Shown here: positions 1-8,485 of the stretch, piece after piece
Position numbering within the stretch: position 1 is the stretch's first letter
Layout of the letters: every line of letters starts with the position of its first letter
DNA from: a virus
Length of the DNA stretch: 33,387 nt
IMG/VR virus record: IMGVR_UViG_3300042691_011232
Coordinates: 1 to 33,387 of that record
Strand: one strand, 5' to 3'
The notes under the pieces: model-generated
Seen by the model: only the letters and a program-made list of their open reading frames with translations
What the model was told of the DNA's origin: nothing
Database searches by the model: none
Position numbers and translations under genes: made by a program

Positions 1-92
1 GTGGTGAAAATAACGCAGACGAGGATGTATATAAAATGTTAGGGGGTGTAAATGGTATAAATAAAAATTCAAATATATTAAGCAATGAGTGA
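1..92 (+). CDS. Lectin-like tail protein, C-terminal fragment (wraps from window end)
   Basis: This is the last 30 or so codons of the lectin-like tail gene whose full copy lies at 32782-33348. The window opens at the second base of a codon. The fragment ends with a TGA that overlaps the start of the next gene by 8 bases. It differs from the full copy by one residue, Asn instead of Ser, near the C-terminus. It is a duplicate produced by linearising a circular genome, not a second gene. Confidence 0.85.
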   Translation, partial: GENNADEDVYKMLGGVNGINKNSNILSNE

Positions 93-131
93 CGAAACAA
101 GAAGAATAATTATTAAAAAAGGGAGTGGAGT
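1..131. repeat. Terminal redundancy, left copy
   Basis: The first 131 bases recur at 33257-33387 with a single difference (A at 61, G at 33317). The join restores an intact tail gene and the start of the next, so the window is one circular or circularly permuted genome cut inside a gene. An assembly overlap is the simplest explanation; a packaged terminal repeat is less likely because the cut falls inside a coding sequence. Confidence 0.9.
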
Positions 132-1116
132 TCCTACAATTCCAACAAGTGCAGACCATAGAGATGGTAGTTGGTTGGCTACTGATATCTATGAAGGTGA
201 GTTCTATATGGATACCGTAACAGGTAGTATATACACACGTACAGCAAGTGGTATTGAAGAAATTATTTATGATGTCGCAAGCTTTGAATTATCAGCAAAT
301 AAAGCAACTGATTTTAGTGTAATTAACAATACTAAATACCCAACAACACAAGCGGTTGAAAATCAAATTGATGCTAAATTAGTAGTTGAAAATTATTGGA
401 CTGTTAAAAGTGATGAAATTGCAAGGGGTTACAGGGCGCAACATAACTCCACAACTGTATTAGCTGAAAATATAGCTGCCGGAACTTTGCAAGGTACAGC
501 AACAGCAGTAGCAGTTTCAACGACTTCAATACAAACTAAAAAAACACGTTTAAAAATTGGTGTTTCTACTCCCGCAGCAAATGGTATTTGTGCTTATAGG
601 TCAACAAGTGCTTTTAATATCATGGAAATGGGTTGGCGTATGTGTGTTGCGTTTGGTATTTCTGATACGGGATTCAATACAGGAGCGAGACAATTTTACG
701 GAATGACAAGTTCAACAGCTTCTTTGGGTATCTCATCCACTGTAACAGTGGCAAGTTTGACAAATATTATAGGTATAGGCTCAGATTCAACAGATACTAA
801 TTTACAAATATTTCACAACGATGCAACAGGAACGGCAACTAAAATAGATTTAGGTTCTAATTTTTTAGCAAATAGAACAAGTGGAGCGGCTGCAACTGAT
901 TTTTTTGTTTTAGATATGTATAACCCTTATAATTCAAATACTGTTTATTACAAAGTAACTTCATTAGAAAATAATTTTACCGTTGAGGGCTCTATTTCAA
1001 CAGATTTACCAAGTAACACAACGCCAATAACTATACAAGCAATTAGGACTTCGGGTTCAAGTTCAAATGCTTGTAGTTTTGATATTTCACAATTAACATT
1101 AAATTGTTTGTCATGA
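85..1116 (+). CDS. Tail fibre / receptor-binding-like structural protein
   Basis: 343 aa. The N-terminus has the pattern of a phage appendage protein that attaches to the tail tip (GSGVPTIP, then an EGEFYMDTVTGSIYTR stretch). It is followed by a YPTTQAVENQID segment related to the YPSQKAVKTYVD segment of the fibre gene at 9628. The remainder is Ser/Thr/Asn/Gly-rich and beta-like, as in host-binding tip domains. It begins inside the end of the lectin-like gene and is followed by a 52-aa gene and the tape measure, so it belongs to the distal tail operon. The fibre role is inferred from composition and context; no catalytic motif is seen. Confidence 0.6.
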   Translation: MSDETRRIIIKKGSGVPTIPTSADHRDGSWLATDIYEGEFYMDTVTGSIYTRTASGIEEIIYDVASFELSANKATDFSVINNTKYPTTQAVENQIDAKLVVENYWTVKSDEIARGYRAQHNSTTVLAENIAAGTLQGTATAVAVSTTSIQTKKTRLKIGVSTPAANGICAYRSTSAFNIMEMGWRMCVAFGISDTGFNTGARQFYGMTSSTASLGISSTVTVASLTNIIGIGSDSTDTNLQIFHNDATGTATKIDLGSNFLANRTSGAAATDFFVLDMYNPYNSNTVYYKVTSLENNFTVEGSISTDLPSNTTPITIQAIRTSGSSSNACSFDISQLTLNCLS

Positions 1117-1271
1117 TAGAAGTAATACAAGAAGTAAGAGGTTCTTACACATATGTTGAAAGTAGTTATTCAAATATTATTAAAGTAGGTAACGAGGTTT
1201 TAAATGCTAACGTTTCAAGTGAAATAACAGCACAAGAAACAATTATTAACGATTATATTGCTTCATTATAA
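1113..1271 (+). CDS. Small protein between tail fibre and tape measure
   Basis: 52 aa (begins MIEVIQEVRGSYTYVESSYS, ends YIASL). The ATG overlaps the upstream TGA as ATGA, and the TAA overlaps the next ATG as TAATG, so it is translationally coupled on both sides. This coupling and the absence of any other gene in the gap make it credible. No family is recognised. Its position suggests a minor tail or fibre-associated protein. Confidence 0.65.
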   Translation: MIEVIQEVRGSYTYVESSYSNIIKVGNEVLNANVSSEITAQETIINDYIASL

Positions 1272-3427
1272 TGGCACAAGAAGAAATAATATTTAAAGTA
1301 GGTGTTGACACTGGAGATAGTGCTAATAAGGTTGCTACAGTTGAGGAACAGTTTGACATACTTAAGAAAACAATTAGCGACACAGAACAAGAAGTTGAAG
1401 AGCTAACCAAGCAATTTGGAAAGAACTCGCAAGAAGTTGAGAGCGCTCGAAAAAAGTTAGGTAACCTTAATGAATCTTTTAATCAGCTTAAAGGAGCAGC
1501 AACAAATGTTAACTCAACCTTTGCAGATGTTTACGGAGAATTACAACCTTTAACAACTCGTCTAGGTGAGGCAGAAGATAGACTTTATGAGCTATCATTA
1601 GCTGGTAAGCAAAACACGAAAGAGTATAAAGATCTACTAGAGACTGTTGCTCGTTACAAGCAAACGCAAATTGAAACTGATAGAATAATAGATCAGGCTG
1701 CATTAACTATGACTCAAAAACTCGGAGCTGCAATACAAGGAGCTGCAAATGGTTTCATGGTTGTGCAAGGTGCGTCTGCTTTATTTGGTAGTGAGTCGAA
1801 AGAACTAGAGAAAGCACTATTGAAAGTACAAGCTGCAATGGCACTTGCTCAAGGTATCGAAGGTGTTAGACAGGCAATCCCATTGTTTAGTAATTTTGCC
1901 AATACTATAAAAACAAAAGTTATAGCATCATTCACTTCCTTAAGAGGAGCTATAATGTCAACAGGTATCGGAGCATTAGTTGTTGCTATAGGTTATTTAA
2001 TCTCAAACTTTGACAAGTTAAAAGGTGCGATGAGTTCGGGGTTGACTGCAGCAAAAAACTTTGAAACTTCTACATCTAATCAAGCAGAAGAGGCACGTAA
2101 AGCATCTGATAATTTTACTGAATACGAGCGTACACTAAAAAGATTAGGTTATACTGAAGATGAGATAAACAACAAAAGAAAAGCACGTTATAAAGATGCA
2201 ATTGAAAAAACACAAAAAGAAATAGCAGCATCAAAGGATGTATATAAAGAACAATTAAAAAACTTAAAGATTGTTGAGAGCTTTGATAAGTGGGGATTCA
2301 ATGCAACAGGTCGATTATTATTTGGTGATGAAGAAGATGCTAAAGCGCAACAACAAAAGATAAAAGATTTAAGTGCTAATTTAACAAAGCTGCGAAATGA
2401 TCAATTTGAATACAATCAAAAGATAAAAGAAGAAAGAAAAAAAGATAACGAGGATGCTGATAAGAAACAAGCTGAGGCAAATGAGAAAGCAAGGGAAAGA
2501 AGAAAACAAAATTTAGAAGATATTCGCCAAAATAAAATACACCAAATTGAATTAGAAAATGCACGTATATTAGAACAGGAAACTTTAGAAAACGCATACT
2601 ACGATAGTTTTAAAACACAACAGCAATTAGAAGAACAAGCGGTCAGAGATAAGTATTTTACTATCATTCAAACCACAAAAGATAATGAGACTTTAAAACT
2701 TGCACAACAAAAAGAATTAGATGCTATTGCTTTAAAATATAAAGAAGAAGCGGACAAACAAGAAAGCGAACGTTTAAACAACATAGGACAACAATACGAA
2801 GACTTTGTAACACAATATACCGAAGCGGTTAATTCAGTATCAGAGAATGAAAAACTAGCGGTTAACGATAAGTATAATTACCTTATTGAGAAAGCAAAAG
2901 AGTATGGTTTTAGCACTGTAGAATTAGAGAAAAAAAGAGCTGCAGAATTAAAAGAAATAGATAAAGAACTATTACAAGCAAAAGAAAAATTTGTAGATGA
3001 AGTTTCTAATATGCTAGGAGCTTTATCTAGTTCAGCAGCTGAGGGAAGTAAAACACAGAAAGCTTTTGCGGTAGCACAATTAGCAATAGATACAGCTAAG
3101 TCTATCGGCTCGGTTATTAGTGGAGCTACCGCAGCCGCAGCCGCAGGAGGGCCAGCTGCACCATTCTTGATTGGTGGATATATTGCTAGTGGAATCGCAA
3201 CGGTTACTAAAGCGATGAGTACAGCGAAAAAGTTATTAAATGCTCCTTTACCAAGTGTACAACCACCTAGTGCTAATAGACCTACGGATAATGCGCAAGG
3301 TACTACTCAACAAGGTACACAACAAACAATACAAGCTCAAAGTACATATAAAGTAGTAGTAGTGGATTCAGATATTACTAAAATGCAAGATAAGACAAAA
3401 AAAGTTAATGCGATAAGTACTATTTAA
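1271..3427 (+). CDS. Tail tape measure protein
   Basis: 718 aa, among the longest genes here. It has coiled-coil-rich stretches (about residues 18-130 and 270-580), a hydrophobic segment at about 232-246 (GALVVAIGYLIS) and an Ala/Gly-rich hydrophobic region at about 605-660 that includes AFAVAQLAIDTAKSIGSV, a pattern common near the C-terminus of tape measures. Such proteins set tail length and pass into the host envelope at DNA ejection. At the usual 0.15 nm per residue the tail would be about 0.1 micrometre, an inference. Unusually, it is followed directly by head genes. Confidence 0.88.
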   Translation: MAQEEIIFKVGVDTGDSANKVATVEEQFDILKKTISDTEQEVEELTKQFGKNSQEVESARKKLGNLNESFNQLKGAATNVNSTFADVYGELQPLTTRLGEAEDRLYELSLAGKQNTKEYKDLLETVARYKQTQIETDRIIDQAALTMTQKLGAAIQGAANGFMVVQGASALFGSESKELEKALLKVQAAMALAQGIEGVRQAIPLFSNFANTIKTKVIASFTSLRGAIMSTGIGALVVAIGYLISNFDKLKGAMSSGLTAAKNFETSTSNQAEEARKASDNFTEYERTLKRLGYTEDEINNKRKARYKDAIEKTQKEIAASKDVYKEQLKNLKIVESFDKWGFNATGRLLFGDEEDAKAQQQKIKDLSANLTKLRNDQFEYNQKIKEERKKDNEDADKKQAEANEKARERRKQNLEDIRQNKIHQIELENARILEQETLENAYYDSFKTQQQLEEQAVRDKYFTIIQTTKDNETLKLAQQKELDAIALKYKEEADKQESERLNNIGQQYEDFVTQYTEAVNSVSENEKLAVNDKYNYLIEKAKEYGFSTVELEKKRAAELKEIDKELLQAKEKFVDEVSNMLGALSSSAAEGSKTQKAFAVAQLAIDTAKSIGSVISGATAAAAAGGPAAPFLIGGYIASGIATVTKAMSTAKKLLNAPLPSVQPPSANRPTDNAQGTTQQGTQQTIQAQSTYKVVVVDSDITKMQDKTKKVNAISTI

Positions 3428-3438
3428 TAAAAAATTTT

Positions 3439-3446
3439 TATATTTA
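3439..3446 (+). promoter_or_regulatory. Possible weak promoter before the head genes
   Basis: TATATTTA lies in the 37-base gap between tape measure and protease. It matches the Bacteroidetes -7 box TAnnTTTG except for the last base. No TTG sits at the right upstream distance. Only its position at the start of the head gene block supports it. Confidence 0.25.
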
Positions 3447-3464
3447 CAAAAACGTTCTTTTAAT

Positions 3465-3992
3465 ATGTTACCTTTTTACGAATTGGTTATTGATGAGTCT
3501 GATGATACAGGTGTAGATTTTAACGCTTTTGTACTACGACCAGCTCACGGTAAACCTTATTTTGCCTTCAACAAAGAGCAAAAGATTCAGTACTTCTTTA
3601 ATGAAGAAAAAAGAATAGTTACAGGTGTAATGATGAGTGCTAATACTCCTATATACCGAAGTAATCCAGATAGATTCGTGCTATTCAAAGAGGAAACAAT
3701 TAGAGCGATAAGAACTAAATTCCACAAAAACGGATTTTCCAATAACGTTAACGAAGAACATAATCCTGATTTAAAACTAGATGGGGTTAAAATGATTTCT
3801 AGTTATATCGTTTCTCATCCTTCTCACATTCCTAGCCAATTTAAAGCAATGAATTTGCAAAATGGTACTTGGATAGCATCTTATAAAATTGACAATCCTA
3901 CGGTATGGAATAAGATAAAAAAAGGGGAGTTTAGTGGGTATTCTGTTGAGGGGTATTTTGATCAAAAAGAAATTAAATTAAAACAAATATGA
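3465..3992 (+). CDS. Prohead serine protease, XkdF-type
   Basis: 175 aa. It matches the pattern of the XkdF-like phage protease family: GVMMSANTPIYR (about 54-65), FKEETIR, a His in NNVNEEHNP (His99), and GEFSGYSVEGYF with Ser160. The His and Ser are the probable catalytic pair of a prohead maturation protease that cleaves scaffold and capsid N-termini. It lies directly upstream of a putative scaffold and the major capsid gene, and overlaps the scaffold start as ATGA. Length fits the family. Confidence 0.85.
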   Translation: MLPFYELVIDESDDTGVDFNAFVLRPAHGKPYFAFNKEQKIQYFFNEEKRIVTGVMMSANTPIYRSNPDRFVLFKEETIRAIRTKFHKNGFSNNVNEEHNPDLKLDGVKMISSYIVSHPSHIPSQFKAMNLQNGTWIASYKIDNPTVWNKIKKGEFSGYSVEGYFDQKEIKLKQI

Positions 3993-4471
3993 GTAAATCA
4001 ATTTTCGATTTCTTCAAAAAAGAAGAAAACAAAGTAGTTTTTGCTGAGGTAAAGACTGTTGATGGGATTGTACTTCAATACGATGGTGAACTTGCTGAGG
4101 GTACACCTTTATTCGTGTTAGATGAGGAAGGCAATCAAATTCCTGCACCTGAGGGTGAATACCAAGTTGAGTATGAAGACCAACTATGGGTAGTGTCTAT
4201 TGACGTGAACGGTGTTCTAGTGAAATTAGAAGCGGTTAACGTAGAAGAAGAGCCTATGTCAGAAGAAGAGCCTGTTAATGAAATGATGTCAAAACAAGAG
4301 TTTGATGCTATCATTCAACAAGTTATTACGGACACAGATTCTAGAATTACAGCACTTGAAGCGAAGTTCGCTGAGTTGTTAGAAGTAAAAGAAAGTAAGT
4401 TTAAAGACGAAAGAAAAAAGGTAGAAATGTCTAAGGAGCTTACAGTAAGAGAAATATTAACTAAAAAATAA
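3989..4471 (+). CDS. Putative capsid scaffolding protein
   Basis: 160 aa, acidic. After a lysine-rich start comes an SH3/beta-like region (about 17-80), then a Glu-rich linker (about 83-95, EEEP repeats) and a helical, coiled-coil-prone C-terminus. This composition, and its place between protease and capsid, is what scaffolds look like. There is no sequence signature that proves it; a capsid decoration protein is the alternative. Confidence 0.6.
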   Translation: MSKSIFDFFKKEENKVVFAEVKTVDGIVLQYDGELAEGTPLFVLDEEGNQIPAPEGEYQVEYEDQLWVVSIDVNGVLVKLEAVNVEEEPMSEEEPVNEMMSKQEFDAIIQQVITDTDSRITALEAKFAELLEVKESKFKDERKKVEMSKELTVREILTKK

Positions 4472-4478
4472 AAATCAA

Positions 4479-5447
4479 ATGTCAATCAAAAGAACATTAA
4501 AAGAAAAGTTCGGTTACGATGTATCAGGACTTGCAGCATGGAAAGATAATACTTTACCTAACATTACACCTGATTTAGTAGCGACTTCAAGATTCCTTGA
4601 AAAATTAATGTTAGAGGAAGGTGTTAAAGGATCTCGTGAGATCGCTTTATTATCTTCATCTGTAGCGTTACAGGCGAAAGCAGCGTGTACACCTTCACCA
4701 GATGGATCTGTAGTTTTCACTGAGAAAGTTTTAACAACCAAACCATTGTACATGGGTGTTGAGTTTTGTAATGAAACTTTGAACACAAAAATGACTCAAG
4801 TATTAAACGCTTTAGGAATGAAAAACCAAGATGGTCAATTACCTGCACCGCTTGAAACTATCTTAATGGCTTATTTAACTAAACAATTACAGAAAAAAGC
4901 TGAGCGTTTAGTATGGTTAGGTGATACAGCATCATTAGATACTGAGTTAGTACACTTTGATGGTTTAGTAAAAGCGTTGAAAGCTGATACTTCTGTATTG
5001 AAAACTACTACTACTTTCGCAACGTTGACTACTTCAAATGCTTATTCTGCTGCTTACGAGGTTTTCACTAAGATCCCTGCTGAGATTTTTGATAACCAAA
5101 TGGAAGTTGCTTTATATACAGGAAGAACTGAAGCTTTAGCTATCATTTCTGAATGGAATACTGCGAATGCTTACGATCGTATCCAATACACTTCAGAAGG
5201 TGGTTCTATTCGTTTCATTTTACCACAAACTAACGTTGAAGTAATTACTGTACCTGCATTAGATGGTTCAAACGAAATCTTTGCAATCCCTACTTCATTG
5301 GTATTCTTAGGTGTTGATGCTCGTGAAGATGAGAACTTCGATATTAAATACGATGCTTACAACGAGAAATTGAAAGTTGACACTTCTTTCAGATTAGGTG
5401 TACAATATGTATTCCCTCAATACTTTGTAAGAGTTAAAAGAGCTTAA
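4479..5447 (+). CDS. Major capsid protein
   Basis: 322 aa. Features consistent with an HK97-fold capsid: a helical N-terminal region, a long central helix (ETILMAYLTKQLQKKAERLVWLG cut here at about 128-148), an ALYTGRTEALAIISEW segment, and a beta-rich C-terminus ending in YVFPQYFVRVKRA. Codon choice shifts to frequent codons (for example GCT, ATC and TTC) compared with neighbours, which suits a very highly expressed protein. It follows protease and scaffold and is followed at once by a terminator-like hairpin. Confidence 0.85.
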   Translation: MSIKRTLKEKFGYDVSGLAAWKDNTLPNITPDLVATSRFLEKLMLEEGVKGSREIALLSSSVALQAKAACTPSPDGSVVFTEKVLTTKPLYMGVEFCNETLNTKMTQVLNALGMKNQDGQLPAPLETILMAYLTKQLQKKAERLVWLGDTASLDTELVHFDGLVKALKADTSVLKTTTTFATLTTSNAYSAAYEVFTKIPAEIFDNQMEVALYTGRTEALAIISEWNTANAYDRIQYTSEGGSIRFILPQTNVEVITVPALDGSNEIFAIPTSLVFLGVDAREDENFDIKYDAYNEKLKVDTSFRLGVQYVFPQYFVRVKRA

Positions 5448-5457
5448 TTATTAATCT

Positions 5458-5481
5458 AGGGAGCCTAAAAACTCCCTTTTT
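5458..5481 (+). terminator. Intrinsic terminator after the capsid gene
   Basis: AGGGAG pairs with CTCCCT around the loop CCTAAAAA and runs into five Ts. It lies between the capsid and putative tail tube genes, so it probably allows partial read-through and raises capsid transcript levels relative to downstream genes. The same GGGAG/CTCCC stem recurs at 6041 and 25569. Confidence 0.75.
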
Positions 5482-5496
5482 AAAATATTATAAATT

Positions 5497-6021
5497 ATGT
5501 GCGAATTAAGTGCGGGCTTTAATGCCTTAAATTGTGACTCCGCTGGTGGTATTGCTACCTTATACATTGGATCACTTCGAGATGAAACTACAGGAGCTGC
5601 TAACTATACGTATACACGTACAGCTGGTGAGCTTACTGCTATGGCTAACGTTGGAGCTAAATTGTTTTACACTGTAACTGTTGACGCTGAGATGTCTGAC
5701 TTTACTGTTAATGCAATCGGTTCTAGAGAAAACGCTTCTACTGCTTTTGAAATCACAGGAAACATCAAACTAGCTGGTAATACCGCAGCTATGATTGAGC
5801 AATTAGAAAACCTTTCAAAAGATAGAGTTTGTGTTATTGCTAAACTAAATGATGGTACAAATGAAGTTTTAGGTTTAGATAATGGATGTAAATTCTTATT
5901 CAATCGTACTTCAGGGACTAAGTTTGACGACATGAACGGTGTTACTTTGACTTTCTCTGGGCGTGAAAAGAAAAACGCTCCGAAAGTAAGTGATGTAATC
6001 GTTGCTGCTTTATTAGTGTAA
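5497..6021 (+). CDS. Putative major tail tube protein
   Basis: 174 aa. It is beta-rich, uses the same frequent-codon style as the capsid gene, and is flanked on both sides by terminator hairpins, which fits an abundantly made virion protein. Motifs include a Cys-containing start (MCELSAGFNALNCD), a YTVTVDAEMSDFTVNAIGS segment and a conserved-looking C-terminal VTLTFSGREKKNAPKV. Tail tube is the best guess because an abundant second structural protein next to the capsid is expected and no other tube candidate is visible. A head decoration protein cannot be excluded. Confidence 0.6.
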   Translation: MCELSAGFNALNCDSAGGIATLYIGSLRDETTGAANYTYTRTAGELTAMANVGAKLFYTVTVDAEMSDFTVNAIGSRENASTAFEITGNIKLAGNTAAMIEQLENLSKDRVCVIAKLNDGTNEVLGLDNGCKFLFNRTSGTKFDDMNGVTLTFSGREKKNAPKVSDVIVAALLV

Positions 6022-6040
6022 TCTAAAAATCAATAAATTT

Positions 6041-6070
6041 AAGGGAGTTATTAGTTTAGCTCCCTTTTTT
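6041..6070 (+). terminator. Intrinsic terminator after the putative tail tube gene
   Basis: AAGGGAGTTA pairs with TAGCTCCCTT (10 bp, one G-T pair) around a 6-base loop, and ends in a run of six Ts. Its stem core is the same as in the hairpin after the capsid gene. It probably trims transcription of the less abundant downstream portal and connector genes. Confidence 0.8.
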
Positions 6071-6083
6071 AATACTTAAAATC

Positions 6084-6272
6084 ATGGAATATTTAGAGAA
6101 TTTCAAAGGTCAATCGGTTTGGATTGATAAAATAAAGTGTTTTTTAGTGGCAAATGAAGAAAATAAAGAAATTTTATTTAAACTATTGCCGAATATTTTT
6201 CAAGAAATAACTAACTTTAACGAAGTAAAACCTGTAAAACGTGTTCTTTCTAATCGAAAAAAATCAAAATAA
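6084..6272 (+). CDS. Small hypothetical protein
   Basis: 62 aa, unrecognised. It has an N-terminal SH3-like pattern (FKGQSVWIDKIKCFLVANEE) and a basic C-terminus rich in Arg and Lys. It starts right after the putative tail tube terminator and overlaps the next gene by 32 bases in another frame. By position it may be a tail assembly factor; that is inference only. Confidence 0.6.
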   Translation: MEYLENFKGQSVWIDKIKCFLVANEENKEILFKLLPNIFQEITNFNEVKPVKRVLSNRKKSK

Positions 6273-6612
6273 CTCAATTTGCTTAACTCTAACTGAGAAA
6301 GCGAATGATAATTACCCTGATATTTGGTTGTTCAGATTCGTAAATGAGCAATCTAAGAAAGAATATTACTGCAATCTAACCGATTTATCCACTACAAAGA
6401 AAAGATTTAACCTATTTAATCTATACGAGGGTACAAGTGTTACTTTACCTTTGGGTGATTATACGTATTACGTGTATCAAATGGAGATAGTCGAAGATGA
6501 AAACTATAATCTAGGCATACTTTGTGAACAAGGGAAAGCGAGAGTTAAAACTGATTCTACTGCTATACCTACTTTCACACAAACCACAACAATAAAGAAT
6601 ATTTATGAGTGA
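6241..6612 (+). CDS. Hypothetical structural protein upstream of the portal
   Basis: 123 aa from a GTG start. No in-frame ATG occurs near the start of the conserved-looking part, so GTG is favoured. Beta-strand-rich with a pattern (EK..NNSICLTLTEK, then LFRFVNEQSKKEYYC, then GDYTYYVYQ) common to small proteins next to head genes in Bacteroidetes phages. It overlaps the portal start by 8 bases. A head- or tail-associated role is likely; none is proven. Confidence 0.6.
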   Translation: MFFLIEKNQNNSICLTLTEKANDNYPDIWLFRFVNEQSKKEYYCNLTDLSTTKKRFNLFNLYEGTSVTLPLGDYTYYVYQMEIVEDENYNLGILCEQGKARVKTDSTAIPTFTQTTTIKNIYE

Positions 6613-8482
6613 TAACTACATATTTAGGGAAGCTAAAATTCCTTTACCAATAGAAAAACAAAAAGCTGGACAAACTTGGATAAGTTGGGGAGATGATAAT
6701 GCTTATCCACAATTCTTAATTGGACTTTATTACAATAGTTCAATCCATCAGGGGATAGTTAACTCTAAGGTTAAGTATATAGCTTCAAGTGGTTTAGATT
6801 CACAAACTACAGATATACAAAAATGGGAACTTATTAAAAAGAATGGTAATGCACCATTTAGCTTAGATGAAATTTCATTAATGGTTGCGAAAGATTTTGA
6901 GTTATTAGATTCATTTGCTATCATGTTTAGAAAAAACCCTATCTCAAAATTTTGGGATATGCATCACGTTTCAACAGAATTGATTCGTAAAGGTGAGGAC
7001 TCTAGTTTTTTTTATTACTCAGAGAATTGGAAAGATAGAGTACAAACTGAAGAAAAAACAGGTTTTAAAACTATCAAGAACATTGAAGATTTAAGCCTTG
7101 AAGATAAAGAATGCTTATTATATGTTAGCTCACGTTCTAAGCAACATATTTTAGATGAGAAAACAGGTTTATTGACTAAGTCTGTTTACCCTATTCCATC
7201 ATATAGCGGCGCAATTAAATCAATCATGGCATCAATTGAAATGAATTACTTTAGATATTCTGAGGTTGTTAATTCTTTCAAGGGTGGTACAATGATTAAC
7301 ATTCCAACAGGTGCACCTGACAACGAACACGACAAGAAAAAATTGATTGCACAATTAAAAGGAGATGCAAGTGATCGTGATAAGCAAGGCGGAATAGTGG
7401 TTACCTTTTCAAGAGGTTCGGAAAATGCTCCTACGGTTACGCAAATAAACGGTAATAACTTAGACCAAAGATACTTATTGACTCAAGAAAGCATAGTTGA
7501 CGATATAATGGTGGGTCATAGTGTAATTAGTCCGACTTTATTCTCAATTAAAACAGCTGGTCAATTAGGAGGCTCACAAGAGCTTGAAACAGCGTATCAA
7601 TTATTCATGAATAACTACGCTTTAGAGCGTCAAAAAATCATTACAGATGCGTTAGAATATGCACACTATACACTTAATTCATTTGTTGGTGATATATTCT
7701 TCCAAAATAAACCATTAAACCTTAGTGGTAAAACGGAAGAAGTTTCTGAGGTTGCTAAAAAAATTAGCGTATTAGAACCTACTATACAACAAGTGATTTT
7801 ACAAAAATTAACTGTAAACGAATTACGATCTATAGCTGGTTTAAACCCTATTCCTAACGGGGATATTATTCAACAATCATTTAAAAACGAAGTGAGTGAT
7901 GATACTATTATTTCATGGTTTTCTGAATTAGGTAGAACAGAATACAAAGAGGTATTTAGCCAAGAGGTAAAAGACTTTACTAAACTTGAAATGTCGGAAA
8001 AGGAACTACTTTCTAAATATTCTTTCGCTAACGACTTAACTGAGGACCAGTTGAAGATAGTTGAAATGATTAACAATGGTGAAAGCTATGGTTCAATCGT
8101 TAAAGCTATTGACAAAGGTGCGACATATGTATCTAGGCAATTAGTAGAGCTTGAAAAGTTAGGAATAATTAAAGGCTTTGAACTTACACCAAAAGGAAAA
8201 TCAAACGTAGGAGAGGTATCTTTTGAAGTTGTTTACCAATATAGAGAGAGAGAGGGAATACCGCCTTTAAAAGGTGAAAGCAGACCATTTTGTAAAAACT
8301 TAATTGCTTTACAAAGAGTATTCACAAGGGAGGAGATTGATATGATTTCAGCACGTTTACGAGCAAACGGAATAGATAGAGATGTTTGGCAGTATAAAGG
8401 TGGTTGGTATCACAATCCTGAGACTAACAGAAATACTCCTAGCTGTCGACATACGTTTTACCAAATCGTTATAAGTAAATAA
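6605..8482 (+). CDS. Portal protein fused to a winged-helix segment and a MuF-like C-terminal domain
   Basis: 625 aa, longer than a typical 400-450 aa portal. Residues 1 to about 440 look like a portal: WGDDNAYPQFL near the start, a SFAIMFRKNPISKFWDMHHV stem-side segment, and GGSQELETAYQLFMNN at about 322. Residues about 478-533 form a winged helix-turn-helix pattern (EDQLKIVEMI ... YVSRQLVELEKLGIIKG). Residues about 534-625 hold SRPFCKNL, FTREEID, YKGGWYHNPE and SCRH, resembling the Cys-containing C-terminal domain of MuF-like minor head proteins. The portal forms the dodecameric DNA gate. No separate MuF gene is present, so the fusion probably supplies that function. Confidence 0.85.
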   Translation: MSDNYIFREAKIPLPIEKQKAGQTWISWGDDNAYPQFLIGLYYNSSIHQGIVNSKVKYIASSGLDSQTTDIQKWELIKKNGNAPFSLDEISLMVAKDFELLDSFAIMFRKNPISKFWDMHHVSTELIRKGEDSSFFYYSENWKDRVQTEEKTGFKTIKNIEDLSLEDKECLLYVSSRSKQHILDEKTGLLTKSVYPIPSYSGAIKSIMASIEMNYFRYSEVVNSFKGGTMINIPTGAPDNEHDKKKLIAQLKGDASDRDKQGGIVVTFSRGSENAPTVTQINGNNLDQRYLLTQESIVDDIMVGHSVISPTLFSIKTAGQLGGSQELETAYQLFMNNYALERQKIITDALEYAHYTLNSFVGDIFFQNKPLNLSGKTEEVSEVAKKISVLEPTIQQVILQKLTVNELRSIAGLNPIPNGDIIQQSFKNEVSDDTIISWFSELGRTEYKEVFSQEVKDFTKLEMSEKELLSKYSFANDLTEDQLKIVEMINNGESYGSIVKAIDKGATYVSRQLVELEKLGIIKGFELTPKGKSNVGEVSFEVVYQYREREGIPPLKGESRPFCKNLIALQRVFTREEIDMISARLRANGIDRDVWQYKGGWYHNPETNRNTPSCRHTFYQIVISK

Positions 8483-8485
8483 GTT

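Noticed and set aside
1-131. True direct terminal repeats of the packaged genome
   Set aside because: The repeat starts and ends inside coding sequences with no packaging-type signal, and its length is typical of an assembly overlap. Circular permutation is simpler.
6241-6272. A +1 frameshift fusing the 62-aa protein to the next gene at a run of seven As
   Set aside because: The second gene has its own GTG start giving a sensible N-terminus, and an overlap of 32 bases is normal here. A +1 shift would need stronger evidence.
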